Below, piece after piece: positions 6,990 to 13,587 of a stretch of 21,734 nt of DNA. The first letter of the stretch is position 1, and the number at the start of each line of letters is the position of its first letter. Source of the DNA: Candidatus Uhrbacteria bacterium (GTDB taxonomy: Bacteria > Patescibacteriota > Patescibacteriia > JACQSD01); contig JACQSD010000063.1 in the NCBI GenBank assembly GCA_016206165.1, positions 1-21,734 of the forward strand. The letters run 5' to 3'. Made by a program: the position numbers and the translations under genes. A model generated the notes under the pieces. It was given only the letters and a program-made list of their open reading frames with translations, was not told the origin of the DNA and searched no databases.

Positions 6990-7634
6990 ATGCCAAAAGT
7001 ACCACTCTACAATCAAGCTGGTGAACAACTCGGAGCAATTGAACTTTCAGAGGAGTTGTTCGGCGCGAAGCCAAAACCTGCGCTTGTGCATCAAGTGGTT
7101 GTGGGGTTGCAAGCAAATGCACGTACCGTGATTGCACACACAAAAACAAGGGGTGAGGTTCGTGGAGGCGGGAAAAAACCATGGAAGCAGAAGCATACCG
7201 GTCGCGCACGACATGGGTCAACGCGATCACCCATTTGGATCGGTGGAGGAGTCGTTTTTGGCCCGCGGAATGATCGCTCCTATGCAAAGAAAATACCAAA
7301 GTCAATGAAGCGCGCGGCGCTCGCGTCAGTGTTAAGTGATAAAGTGAATGATCATGCACTTATTGTTGTTGATGCACTCTCCATTCCAGAACCAAAAACA
7401 AAACTCATGGCGCAGGCGCTCGCAGTATTGATGCAGCGAGTTCCCTCAGAGGGAAAGAAGAAGTTGATTCTTGTGAAGAAAAATCCAAATATTGTTCGTG
7501 CAACCCATAACCTCCCATCAGTTTCCGCGACGGGACCAGAGCACGTGGGCATTCTTGATATTATTGGACATTCCGTCATGATCGCAACACGCGACGCAAT
7601 TACTGCGCTAGAGAAATTACACGCAAAGGCATAA
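6990..7634 (+). CDS. rplD: 50S ribosomal protein L4
   Basis: L4 lines the upper peptide exit tunnel with L22. The product is 214 aa (E. coli 201). The tunnel loop is recognisable in KTRGEVRGGGKKPWKQKHTGRARHGSTRSPIWIGGGVVFGP, which matches the conserved basic, Gly-rich loop. The C-terminal globular part follows with PKSMKRAALASVLSDK. The ATG at 6990 directly follows GACCT. rplW begins six bases after the stop, so the two are surely cotranscribed. In E. coli L4 represses its own operon; nothing in the sequence tests that here. Confidence 0.97.
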   Translation: MPKVPLYNQAGEQLGAIELSEELFGAKPKPALVHQVVVGLQANARTVIAHTKTRGEVRGGGKKPWKQKHTGRARHGSTRSPIWIGGGVVFGPRNDRSYAKKIPKSMKRAALASVLSDKVNDHALIVVDALSIPEPKTKLMAQALAVLMQRVPSEGKKKLILVKKNPNIVRATHNLPSVSATGPEHVGILDIIGHSVMIATRDAITALEKLHAKA

Positions 7635-7640
7635 ACGCAT

Positions 7641-8051
7641 ATGGCACTTCTCAACATTTTCAAAAAAAAGAATGAAGCATCGGCGACGCCGCATGCACAG
7701 ACGACGCCAGTACTTGTGCGTGAACAGAAGGAAGTGATGCACGAAAAGAAGAGCACTGCAGGCACTATTCGTGTGGGGTCGCTCCTGTTGCGACCACTCG
7801 TAACCGAGAAGGGGACACGACAAAATACCCAGAACCAGTATGCATTTGTCGTTGCTCCGACAACGAATAAAATTGAGGTTCGTCAAGCAGTCGAAGCAGT
7901 CTACAATATTCGGCCAATCAAAGTAAACATGCTCCGGGTTCAAGGAAAAAAAATTCGATACGGGAGAACTATGGGTGTGACAAAAGCATGGAAGAAGGCA
8001 ATCGTCACGTTGCCAAAAGGGAAAACAATTCAGATTTACGAAGGCGTGTAA
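7641..8051 (+). CDS. rplW: 50S ribosomal protein L23 with N-terminal extension
   Basis: L23 sits at the exit of the peptide tunnel and is the docking point for trigger factor and SRP. The canonical domain (LLRPLVTEKGTRQNTQNQYAFVVAPTTNKIEVRQAVEAVYNI through WKKAIVTLPKGKTIQI) begins near residue 48. The protein is 136 aa against about 100, so roughly 45 residues precede the domain. They start with MALLNIFKKK, a short hydrophobic-basic segment, followed by a low-complexity linker (NEASATPHAQTTP). No other start between 7641 and the core is clearly better. The ATG lies six bases after rplD. Confidence 0.95.
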   Translation: MALLNIFKKKNEASATPHAQTTPVLVREQKEVMHEKKSTAGTIRVGSLLLRPLVTEKGTRQNTQNQYAFVVAPTTNKIEVRQAVEAVYNIRPIKVNMLRVQGKKIRYGRTMGVTKAWKKAIVTLPKGKTIQIYEGV

Positions 8052-8124
8052 GAAGTGCGAGGCGGTAAGTGCGAAGTCGTAAGTATCATACTTACTGCTT
8101 ACCACCTACTGCTTACTCCCTGCG
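8052..8124. repeat. Self-complementary spacer element, GTAAG family, copy 1
   Basis: The whole rplW-rplB spacer is one hairpin. GTAAG words occupy the left side and CTTAC words the right. The tip is exact: GTAAGTAT (8079-8086), one base, ATACTTAC (8088-8095). It opens with GAAGTGCGAGGCGGTAAG directly after the stop codon and runs to the base before the rplB ATG. The related copy 2 is at 9961-10034. Confidence 0.85.
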
Positions 8125-8958
8125 ATGCCGATTAAGATCTACAATAAAAATACTGCTGGTCGGCGCTTCTCAAGCGCTCAAGATTTTTCTGATATTACAA
8201 AAACTGAACCCGAAAAGTCACTTCTCGTTATTCAGAAACGTACTGGTGGGCGGAATGCACGAGGTATCATCACGGTCCGCCATCAAGGCGGAGGAGCGAG
8301 GCGATATATTCGAGTGATTGATTGGAAACAGCAGGATCATGTAGACGAACCCGCGCGGGTTGCTGCAATTGAATATGATCCAAATCGCGGTGCACGTATT
8401 GCATTATTGGAATATCCAAAAGGAGACAAGCGATATATTCTTGCGCCACTCGACATTCATGTCGGACAAACAATTCTTGCGTCACGTCAGCGCATTGAAG
8501 CGCGTGTTGGAAATCGTATGCCATTAACACACATTCCTGTTGGTATGATGGTGCATAGCATTGAGTTGATTCCAGGGGCTGGTGGCGTCCTTGCACGCGG
8601 AGCAGGCATGAGTGCACAGGTGATGGCAGTTGAAGGTGGACACGCACAAATACGACTCCCGTCTGGTGAGGTGCGAAAAATTCCTGAAGCGTGCAACGCA
8701 ACTGTCGGCATGCTTTCAAATCCTGATTGGCGCCATGTGCGGTGGGGAAAAGCGGGTCGTACACGTCATCGCGGCGTTCGTCCGTCTGTCCGTGGGAAAG
8801 TGATGAATCCTGTTGATCACCCACACGGTGGTGGTGAGGGGAAACACCCGATTGGACTCAAACACGCAAAGACACCATGGGGGAAACCGGCATTGGGCGT
8901 GAAGACGAGAAAAGCAAAGAAATGGACAAATCGGATGATTGTACAACGAAGAAAATAA
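8125..8958 (+). CDS. rplB: 50S ribosomal protein L2
   Basis: L2 is needed for subunit association and peptidyl-transferase activity. The 277-aa protein is of normal length. The N-terminal OB-like domain has TGGRNARGIITVRHQGGGARR, the SH3-like domain follows, and the C-terminal signature VMNPVDHPHGGGEG with the essential histidine is intact. KTRKAKKWTNRMIVQRRK is a typical basic end. The start at 8125 follows the GTAAG hairpin spacer with no gap and no Shine-Dalgarno sequence. Confidence 0.98.
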   Translation: MPIKIYNKNTAGRRFSSAQDFSDITKTEPEKSLLVIQKRTGGRNARGIITVRHQGGGARRYIRVIDWKQQDHVDEPARVAAIEYDPNRGARIALLEYPKGDKRYILAPLDIHVGQTILASRQRIEARVGNRMPLTHIPVGMMVHSIELIPGAGGVLARGAGMSAQVMAVEGGHAQIRLPSGEVRKIPEACNATVGMLSNPDWRHVRWGKAGRTRHRGVRPSVRGKVMNPVDHPHGGGEGKHPIGLKHAKTPWGKPALGVKTRKAKKWTNRMIVQRRK

Positions 8959-8990
8959 GACCAATAAGTCCTATAGGACTTATACGACCT
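8959..8990. repeat. GACCTAT-family spacer, rplB-rpsS, with a 20-bp palindrome
   Basis: The 32-nt spacer contains a perfect 20-bp palindrome at 8964-8983 (ATAAGTCCTATAGGACTTAT). It starts with GACC right after the stop codon and ends with ACGACCT directly before the rpsS ATG. Confidence 0.85.
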
Positions 8991-9341
8991 ATGTCACGTT
9001 CACTTAAAAAAGGACCATTCGTACACCCAAGCCTCTTGAAAAAGATCGGAATGGTTAAGTTTGGTGATAAAACAGTCATTAAAACATGGTCGCGCGCATC
9101 CACAATCACGCCAGCTATGGTTGGGTTGACATTTGGCGTGCACAACGGTAAACAACATCTTCCGGTGTTTGTGGTTGAAAATATGGTCGGTCATAAACTT
9201 GGTGAATTTTCTCCAACACGAAGATTTATTCGCCATGGAGGAAGAATGCAAAAAGAACAAGAGGCAGCCGTCGCAGAGAAGGATGCTGCAGGAGCAAAGG
9301 CAGCACAAGCAGCAGCCGTAAAACCGGCCGATAAAAAGTAA
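8991..9341 (+). CDS. rpsS: 30S ribosomal protein S19
   Basis: S19 is in the 30S head and forms a complex with S13. MSRSLKKGPFVHPSLLKK at the ATG of 8991 is the canonical N-terminus; in-frame starts farther upstream lie inside rplB. The core ends with KLGEFSPTRRFIRHGG near residue 84. The product is 116 aa against about 92, with an extra C-terminal tail of about 25 residues rich in Ala, Lys and Glu (EKDAAGAKAAQAAAVKPADKK), probably flexible. It is bounded on both sides by GACCTAT-family spacers. Confidence 0.96.
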   Translation: MSRSLKKGPFVHPSLLKKIGMVKFGDKTVIKTWSRASTITPAMVGLTFGVHNGKQHLPVFVVENMVGHKLGEFSPTRRFIRHGGRMQKEQEAAVAEKDAAGAKAAQAAAVKPADKK

Positions 9342-9371
9342 GACCTATAAGTCGCATGAGTCGTATAGGTC
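9342..9371. repeat. GACCTAT-family spacer, rpsS-rplV
   Basis: Directly after the stop codon GACCTATA (9342-9349) pairs with TATAGGTC (9364-9371). Thirteen further bases, which are not obviously of the repeat type, separate it from the rplV start, so this copy does not reach the start codon. Confidence 0.7.
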
Positions 9372-9384
9372 ATATCAATCGGGT

Positions 9385-9960
9385 ATGATTGCACACGCGC
9401 GATACATTCGTATGTCTCCACGGAAACTCCGACTCGTCGGTGATCTTATTCGTGGGATGCATGTGGAAGCAGCGGAAACACAACTCCGATTTTTTCGGAA
9501 GGCAGCCACCGTACCAATGTTAAAAGTATTACGATCGGCAATCGCAAATGCAGAAGATCAGTACGATGGAGCGCGTGAACACCTTGTCATCGATCATCTC
9601 ATGATTAATGCAGCACCAATGTTGAAACGGTGGAGACCACGCGCATTTGGGAGGGCAACTCCAATTCGAAAACGCGGTGCGCATATTACGCTCGTGTTAA
9701 AGAGCACTCAAGAACTGAAGCGTCGAGAAAAGCATGTCGATTTGGGAGCAGTAGCGACAGAAAAAGAACAGCATCATGAAGCAGCGGTGCACAGTACTGC
9801 ACACGGAGCACCAGGACACACCGATGCAACGATTGCACATACAGGAGATATTGCTGATGCGCGAAAAATAGGATCGCGACACGAGCCATCACGAACGAAG
9901 CCAGTACAAAAGAAATCAAAAGGATTTTTGAAGAAATTATTTAGTAGGAAAACCGGCTAA
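9385..9960 (+). CDS. rplV: 50S ribosomal protein L22 with long C-terminal extension
   Basis: L22 reaches through the peptide exit tunnel with its beta-hairpin. The core is normal: ARYIRMSPRKLRLVGDLIRG at the start, and the hairpin segment PMLKRWRPRAFGRATPIRKRGAHITLVL. This core ends near residue 113, the usual full length. About 78 further residues follow, rich in His, Ala and Thr (around 132-155), ending in a basic-hydrophobic tip (KKSKGFLKKLFSRKTG). The reading frame stays open to 9960 with no sign of a frameshift. The first in-frame start is 9385; an ATG at 9356 is in another frame and stops at once. Confidence 0.95.
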   Translation: MIAHARYIRMSPRKLRLVGDLIRGMHVEAAETQLRFFRKAATVPMLKVLRSAIANAEDQYDGAREHLVIDHLMINAAPMLKRWRPRAFGRATPIRKRGAHITLVLKSTQELKRREKHVDLGAVATEKEQHHEAAVHSTAHGAPGHTDATIAHTGDIADARKIGSRHEPSRTKPVQKKSKGFLKKLFSRKTG

Positions 9961-10034
9961 GAGAAGTGCGAAGTGGTAAGCGATAGGTGGTAAGTAAAAA
10001 CTTACTGCTTACAGCTTACTCCTTACTGCTTACG
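9961..10034. repeat. Self-complementary spacer element, GTAAG family, copy 2
   Basis: The full rplV-rpsC spacer is a hairpin of GTAAG words on the left and CTTAC words on the right. GTAAGT (9990-9995), loop AAAA, ACTTAC (10000-10005) forms the tip. It shares GAAGTGCGA near its left end and TTACTGCTTAC on its right arm with copy 1 at 8052-8124. It ends at the base before the rpsC ATG. Confidence 0.85.
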
Positions 10035-10694
10035 ATGGGTCAGAAAGTTAACCCAAGAGTACATAGACTCGGTGTCATTCGGGGATGGAACTCCCGGTGG
10101 TTCGCCGCGAAGAAAGACTACGCCCCTCTTTTGCAGGTTGATTTGCTTGTGCGTAAATTTGTCCGCAGTGCATTGAAAGAGGCTGGCGTTGCGAATGTTG
10201 AAATTGAGCGGAGCGGAAAAAATGCGACAGTTCTTGTTCATGCGGCAAAACCAGGAATTATTATTGGTCGTGGTGGGCAAGGCATTGAAGATGTTAAGAA
10301 GAAATTAGTGCAGCGATTTTTTCCGAAAAAGAAGGGGGTAACAGTAACCATCACGGTACAAGAGGTCACACGCCCATCGCTTTCCGCTGAACTTGTATTG
10401 CAAGGGATTGCTGTTGATCTTGAAAATCGGGTCGGATTTCGAAGAGTGATGAAACAAGCACTGCACCGTATTGAAAAGAGTGGCGCGCAGGGCGCACGTA
10501 TTCAAGTATCAGGGCGTCTTGATGGTGCAGAAATTGCACGCCGTGAACACCTTGCGTGGGGGAAGTTGCCCCTCCAATCATTACGTGCAGACATCGATTA
10601 TGCGCGTGGTAAGGCAGGGACGATTTATGGCGCCATTGGTATTAAGGTATGGATCTATCGCGGAGAAGTATTTGAAAAAGAAAAGAACGGATAA
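10035..10694 (+). CDS. rpsC: 30S ribosomal protein S3
   Basis: S3 forms part of the mRNA entry channel. MGQKVNPRVHRLGVIRGW at 10035 is the canonical N-terminus; in-frame sequence upstream belongs to the hairpin spacer. The KH domain is seen in PGIIIGRGGQGIEDVKKKL, and the C-terminal domain in GRLDGAEIARREHLAWGKLPLQSLRADIDY followed by YGAIGIKVWIYRGE. The product is 219 aa, slightly short at the C-terminus compared with E. coli (233). rplP follows after 15 bases. Confidence 0.97.
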   Translation: MGQKVNPRVHRLGVIRGWNSRWFAAKKDYAPLLQVDLLVRKFVRSALKEAGVANVEIERSGKNATVLVHAAKPGIIIGRGGQGIEDVKKKLVQRFFPKKKGVTVTITVQEVTRPSLSAELVLQGIAVDLENRVGFRRVMKQALHRIEKSGAQGARIQVSGRLDGAEIARREHLAWGKLPLQSLRADIDYARGKAGTIYGAIGIKVWIYRGEVFEKEKNG

Positions 10695-10709
10695 AACCTC
10701 TGACGACCT
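10695..10709. repeat. Short GACCTAT-family remnant, rpsC-rplP
   Basis: The 15-nt spacer AACCTCTGACGACCT ends in ACGACCT directly before the ATG, exactly as in the rpsS, rplX and rplE spacers, but has no palindrome. It looks like a shortened copy of the element. Confidence 0.5.
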
Positions 10710-11120
10710 ATGTTTATTCCACGAAAAGTAAAGTATCGCAAGCAACATAAGCTCCCGCAGAAAGGGCCAGCGACAAAAAAAATCGCAGTCAGTTTTGGGA
10801 GTTACGGATTAAAGGCGCTTGCGCACGCATGGATTACATCACGGCAGATTGAAGCTGCACGCCGAGCAATTACGCATTACCTGAAACGTGGAGGGAAACT
10901 TTGGATTCGTATTTACCCTGATAAGTCGGTCAGTATGAAGGGGGCTGAAGTCCCCATGGGTGGAGGAAAAGGGGGAGTGGATCACTATGTGGCAATTGTG
11001 AGGCCAGGGACTGTGCTTTTTGAACTTGACGGAGTTGAGCGATCGATTGCACAAGCTGCGCTTCGGCTTGCATCATATAAATTATCAGTGCAAACACGAT
11101 TTGTTGAGAAAACAATATGA
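10710..11120 (+). CDS. rplP: 50S ribosomal protein L16
   Basis: L16 helps position A-site tRNA on the 50S subunit. The 136-aa product matches the bacterial length exactly. MFIPRKVKYRKQHKL and the segments AWITSRQIEAARRAITHYLKRGGKLWIRIYPDKSVSMKGAEVPMGGGKGG are typical. It overlaps rpmC by four bases in an ATGA junction, which implies translational coupling. This begins a run of four genes joined by such overlaps, with no hairpin spacers. Confidence 0.98.
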   Translation: MFIPRKVKYRKQHKLPQKGPATKKIAVSFGSYGLKALAHAWITSRQIEAARRAITHYLKRGGKLWIRIYPDKSVSMKGAEVPMGGGKGGVDHYVAIVRPGTVLFELDGVERSIAQAALRLASYKLSVQTRFVEKTI

Positions 11121-11317
11121 TGATACCCTGGAAAGAATTACAACAGAAAGATGGGGGTGAGCTTGACGCACTTTTGCGTACATGGAAGAATGAACTGCGC
11201 GCACTTCGTTTTTCTGTGGCGCAGGGGCAATTAAAGAACGTCCGTGCAATTCGCGTACTCCGTACGCAGATTGCGCAAACATTGACACTCATTCAACAAA
11301 AGAAATCAATTGTATGA
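11117..11317 (+). CDS. rpmC: 50S ribosomal protein L29
   Basis: L29 lies near the tunnel exit beside L23. The 66-aa product has the family pattern of two helices: ELDALLRTWKNELRALRFSVAQGQLKN, then VRAIRVLRTQIAQTLTLIQQ. The ATG at 11117 overlaps the rplP stop; a second ATG at 11120 is also possible and would shorten it by one residue. It overlaps rpsQ by four bases at its end. Confidence 0.95.
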   Translation: MMIPWKELQQKDGGELDALLRTWKNELRALRFSVAQGQLKNVRAIRVLRTQIAQTLTLIQQKKSIV

Positions 11318-11550
11318 TCGCACCAGCACACAAACGAGCATTTACGGGGAAAGTTGTTTCGGATCGGATGACCAAAACACGCGTGGTTGTGGTGACATCA
11401 AAAAAGACGCACCCAAAATACAAGAAGCAATATACCGTGTCGCAACGATTTAAAGTGCATGATGAAGCAAATGCAACGCACGTTGGCGATGTCGTTCGTT
11501 TTGTTGAATGTCGCCCGATTTCTAAAGATAAACGCTGGAGAATTGTATGA
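11314..11550 (+). CDS. rpsQ: 30S ribosomal protein S17
   Basis: S17 is an early-binding OB-fold protein of the 30S body. The 78-aa product shows FTGKVVSDRMTKTRVVVVTSKKTHPKYKKQYTVSQRFKVHDEAN and VGDVVRFVECRPISKDKRWRIV, all typical. It is slightly shorter than E. coli S17 (84), mostly at the C-terminus. It is coupled by ATGA overlaps to rpmC before it and rplN after it. Confidence 0.97.
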   Translation: MIAPAHKRAFTGKVVSDRMTKTRVVVVTSKKTHPKYKKQYTVSQRFKVHDEANATHVGDVVRFVECRPISKDKRWRIV

Positions 11551-11918
11551 TCCAACATCGTGCCATGCTCACTGTTGCGGATAATACTGGGGCGAGTAAG
11601 CTCATGTGTATTCGCATTCATGGAGGGTATAAAAAGCGATACGCGCGCATTGGAGATATGATTACGTGCGTCGTGAAAGAATGTGCCCCACACATGCTCG
11701 TGAAGCGGAGCGATATTGTTCATGCCGTACTCGTGCGGACGCGCAAGGAACTACGGCGGAGCAACGGAACATACATTCGATTCGATGATAACGCAGCAGT
11801 CATTGTTGATGAAAAAACTAAGGAACCAAAAGGAACTCGTATCTTTGGTCCTATCCCTCGAGAATTACGTGGCAAGGGATACCCAAAGATTATTTCCTTA
11901 GCTCCGGAGGTTTTGTAA
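11547..11918 (+). CDS. rplN: 50S ribosomal protein L14
   Basis: L14 is at the subunit interface, where RsfS and initiation factors act. MIQHRAMLTVADNTGASKLMCIRI, VVKECAPHMLVKRSDIVHAVLVRTRKELRRSNGTYIRFDDNAAV and GTRIFGPIPRELRGKGYPKIISLAPEVL are canonical. The length of 123 aa is normal. The ATGA overlap with rpsQ suggests translational coupling. After the stop codon a GACCTAT-family spacer begins. Confidence 0.98.
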   Translation: MIQHRAMLTVADNTGASKLMCIRIHGGYKKRYARIGDMITCVVKECAPHMLVKRSDIVHAVLVRTRKELRRSNGTYIRFDDNAAVIVDEKTKEPKGTRIFGPIPRELRGKGYPKIISLAPEVL

Positions 11919-11954
11919 ATAAGACCAATAGGACCAATAAGACCTATACGACCT
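11919..11954. repeat. GACCTAT-family spacer, rplN-rplX
   Basis: Four GACC(A/T)AT-type words follow one another (GACCAATA, GGACCAATA, AGACCTATA, CGACCT) up to the rplX ATG. All are in the same orientation, so this copy is a direct-repeat array with little hairpin potential. It may represent one arm of the element. Confidence 0.75.
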
Positions 11955-12263
11955 ATGAAGATCAAAAAGGGAGACAATGTAAAGATGATGGGTGGCAAAG
12001 ACCGCGGAAAAACGGGTAAGGTGTTGCGCGCTCTTCCCCGGGAAGAGAAAGTCGTCGTTGAGGGATTGAACCTGCTTATTCGGAATCGTCGCCCACGGCG
12101 ACAGGGTGAAAAAGGTCAGCGGATCCAATTCCCACGAGCGGTGTCCGTTTCCTCAGTGTTGTTTGTTTGCACGAAGTGCGGAAGAGGCGCGCGACTTGGA
12201 TATAAAATACTTGATAATCAACAAAAGGTACGCCTGTGCCGAAAATGCAAGGCGGAGGTATAA
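11955..12263 (+). CDS. rplX: 50S ribosomal protein L24, zinc-ribbon type
   Basis: L24 starts 50S assembly at the 5' end of 23S rRNA. The N-terminal KOW motif is clear (MKIKKGDNVKMMGGKDRGKTGKVLRALP). The C-terminal half carries two cysteine pairs, C72/C75 and C95/C98 (CTKC and CRKC), which make the zinc ribbon found in many bacterial L24 proteins. The length of 102 aa is normal. The ATG at 11955 directly follows ACGACCT. Confidence 0.97.
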   Translation: MKIKKGDNVKMMGGKDRGKTGKVLRALPREEKVVVEGLNLLIRNRRPRRQGEKGQRIQFPRAVSVSSVLFVCTKCGRGARLGYKILDNQQKVRLCRKCKAEV

Positions 12264-12291
12264 AATAAGTCCTATAGGATCTCTACGACCT
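12264..12291. repeat. GACCTAT-family spacer, rplX-rplE
   Basis: The 28-nt spacer has AAGTCCTATAGGATCT, a partly degraded form of the palindrome seen whole in the rplB-rpsS spacer, and ends in ACGACCT directly before the ATG. Confidence 0.75.
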
Positions 12292-12828
12292 ATGTCCACA
12301 AGAGAACACTATCAAACAACAGTGATCCCACGCTTAAAAGAAGAGCTGCATGAAAAAAATGTGCACGCATTACCACGTCTGTTGGCGGTGCATGTGAACG
12401 TGGGTACAGGACACGGATTGAAAGATCCGAAGTTTAACGATGCAGTCGTCAATACGTTGACGCGTATCACTGGGCAGAAGCCCGCGCAAACAACTGCGAA
12501 GAAGTCTATTTCGAATTTTAAGATTCGGCAGGGTCTTGTTGTCGGTTGTCGGGTGACGCTCCGTGGGAAACGGATGTATGAGTTTGTTGAACGTATGGTG
12601 CGCGTCGCACTTCCCCGTATTCGCGATTTCCGCGGTCTCGAAACAAAACATATCGATCATCGTGGGAATATGACCATTGGATTCCGTGAACACCTTGTAT
12701 TTCCTGAAATTCGTTCTGATGAAGTAGAGAAGATTCACGGACTTGAGGTAACATTGGTCACGAATGCAGGTACGTACGAACGCGGTCTCGCATTATTTAA
12801 AGCAATGGGATTTCCACTGAAGGTATAA
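12292..12828 (+). CDS. rplE: 50S ribosomal protein L5
   Basis: L5 binds 5S rRNA and contacts P-site tRNA. The ATG at 12292 gives 178 aa, equal to the family norm (179), beginning MSTREHYQTTVIPRLKEEL. The segments VHVNVGTG, TGQKPAQTTAKKSISNFKIRQG, RMYEFVERMVRVALPRIRDFRGL and GNMTIGFREHLVFPEI are conserved. The in-frame sequence upstream (to 12106) lies inside rplX and is not part of the gene. Confidence 0.97.
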   Translation: MSTREHYQTTVIPRLKEELHEKNVHALPRLLAVHVNVGTGHGLKDPKFNDAVVNTLTRITGQKPAQTTAKKSISNFKIRQGLVVGCRVTLRGKRMYEFVERMVRVALPRIRDFRGLETKHIDHRGNMTIGFREHLVFPEIRSDEVEKIHGLEVTLVTNAGTYERGLALFKAMGFPLKV

Positions 12829-12859
12829 GACCTCTACGACCTATAGGACCTATAGGTCC
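12829..12859. repeat. GACCTAT-family spacer, rplE-rpsN
   Basis: Directly after the stop codon GACCTCTACGACCTATA leads into the perfect 14-bp palindrome GGACCTATAGGTCC (12846-12859). Twelve bases, including a GAGG that could serve as a ribosome binding site, separate it from rpsN. Confidence 0.75.
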
Positions 12860-12871
12860 GAGGCGATTACT

Positions 12872-13057
12872 ATGAGTACAAAAGCACGCGAAAATAAATC
12901 AGTAGGGAGAGCCAAGTTTTCAACACGTATTGTGCGCCGGTGTTGGCGATGCGGAAGAAATCATGGTGTCATTCGTTTTTTCAAGCTTTGTCGAATTTGT
13001 TTTCGAGAATTAGCAAATCAAGGTTCCTTACCCGGAGTTCGTAAATCAAGTTGGTAG
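12872..13057 (+). CDS. rpsN: 30S ribosomal protein S14, zinc-binding type
   Basis: The product is 61 aa, the short zinc form of S14. Cysteines C24, C27, C40 and C43 (CWRC and CRIC) form the zinc site, followed by FRELANQGSLPGVRKSSW, the family end. The start at 12872 has a GAGG eight bases upstream, one of the few plausible Shine-Dalgarno matches in the cluster. It is followed by rpsH across a GACAG-type spacer. Confidence 0.97.
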   Translation: MSTKARENKSVGRAKFSTRIVRRCWRCGRNHGVIRFFKLCRICFRELANQGSLPGVRKSSW

Positions 13058-13069
13058 CTACGTAAGCGA

Positions 13070-13138
13070 GGACAGTAAAGACAGCAAGGACAGCATGGAA
13101 CAGCTGACTTCACTGACTTTACTAACTTCACTGACACT
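13070..13138. repeat. Self-complementary spacer element, GACAG/CTGAC family, rpsN-rpsH
   Basis: The left side has three GGACAG/GACAGC words (13070-13096), and the right side has TTCACTGACTT words up to the start codon of rpsH. AGTAAAG (13074-13080) pairs exactly with CTTTACT (13117-13123). It resembles the spacer after secY (16881-16952) in its GACAG/CTGACA composition. Confidence 0.7.
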
Positions 13139-13552
13139 ATGATGACCGATCCTATCGCAGACATGCTCACGCGCATTCGCAATGCGCAGGCAGTAAAGAA
13201 GCCCGATGTTACACTTCCGTATTCACGGATAAAGTTTGCCATTGCTCAAATTCTGCGTGAGCAGGGGCTCCTTGCGCGTGTTGAAGAAGCGAAAACAGAA
13301 GGAGAACAAAAGAAGTTTTCACCGAAGCAATTACACCTTGTATTACAGTATGATGCAACAGGAGCGTCTGCAATCACCCATTTACGTCGTATCTCAAAGC
13401 CAGGACGGCGGTCGTATGTAGGGAAGACGGCAATCCCAACAGTACTCAACAACCTTGGCATCGCTATTCTCTCAACATCGCAGGGGTTAATGACAAATAG
13501 AGAAGCAAAGAAAAAGGGATTGGGAGGAGAATTAATTTGTGAGATTTGGTAA
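13139..13552 (+). CDS. rpsH: 30S ribosomal protein S8
   Basis: S8 binds the central domain of 16S rRNA; in E. coli it represses the spc operon. MMTDPIADMLTRIRNAQ is canonical. The C-terminal part has RRISKPGRRSYVGKTAIPTVLNNLGIAILSTSQGLMTNREAKKKGLGGELICEIW, including the conserved STSQG-MT turn. The length is 137 aa against about 130. ATG at 13139 or 13142 could both serve; the family often has MMTD. Confidence 0.97.
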   Translation: MMTDPIADMLTRIRNAQAVKKPDVTLPYSRIKFAIAQILREQGLLARVEEAKTEGEQKKFSPKQLHLVLQYDATGASAITHLRRISKPGRRSYVGKTAIPTVLNNLGIAILSTSQGLMTNREAKKKGLGGELICEIW

Positions 13553-13587
13553 GACCTATAGGACCAATAAGACATATACGACCTATT
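13553..13587. repeat. GACCTAT-family spacer, rpsH-rplF
   Basis: The 35-nt spacer reads GACCTATAGGACC, AATAAGAC, ATATACGACCTATT, then ATG. It has the same words as the other family members; three extra bases (ATT) follow the usual ACGACCT before the start codon. Confidence 0.75.

Noticed and set aside
8877..8990. Longer N-terminus for S19
   Set aside because: It lies inside rplB and the palindromic spacer; MSRSLKKGPF is the canonical start.
8052..13587. Spacer palindromes as ordinary intrinsic terminators
   Set aside because: The stems are mostly A/T-rich or split into words, no T-run follows, and essential genes continue directly downstream.
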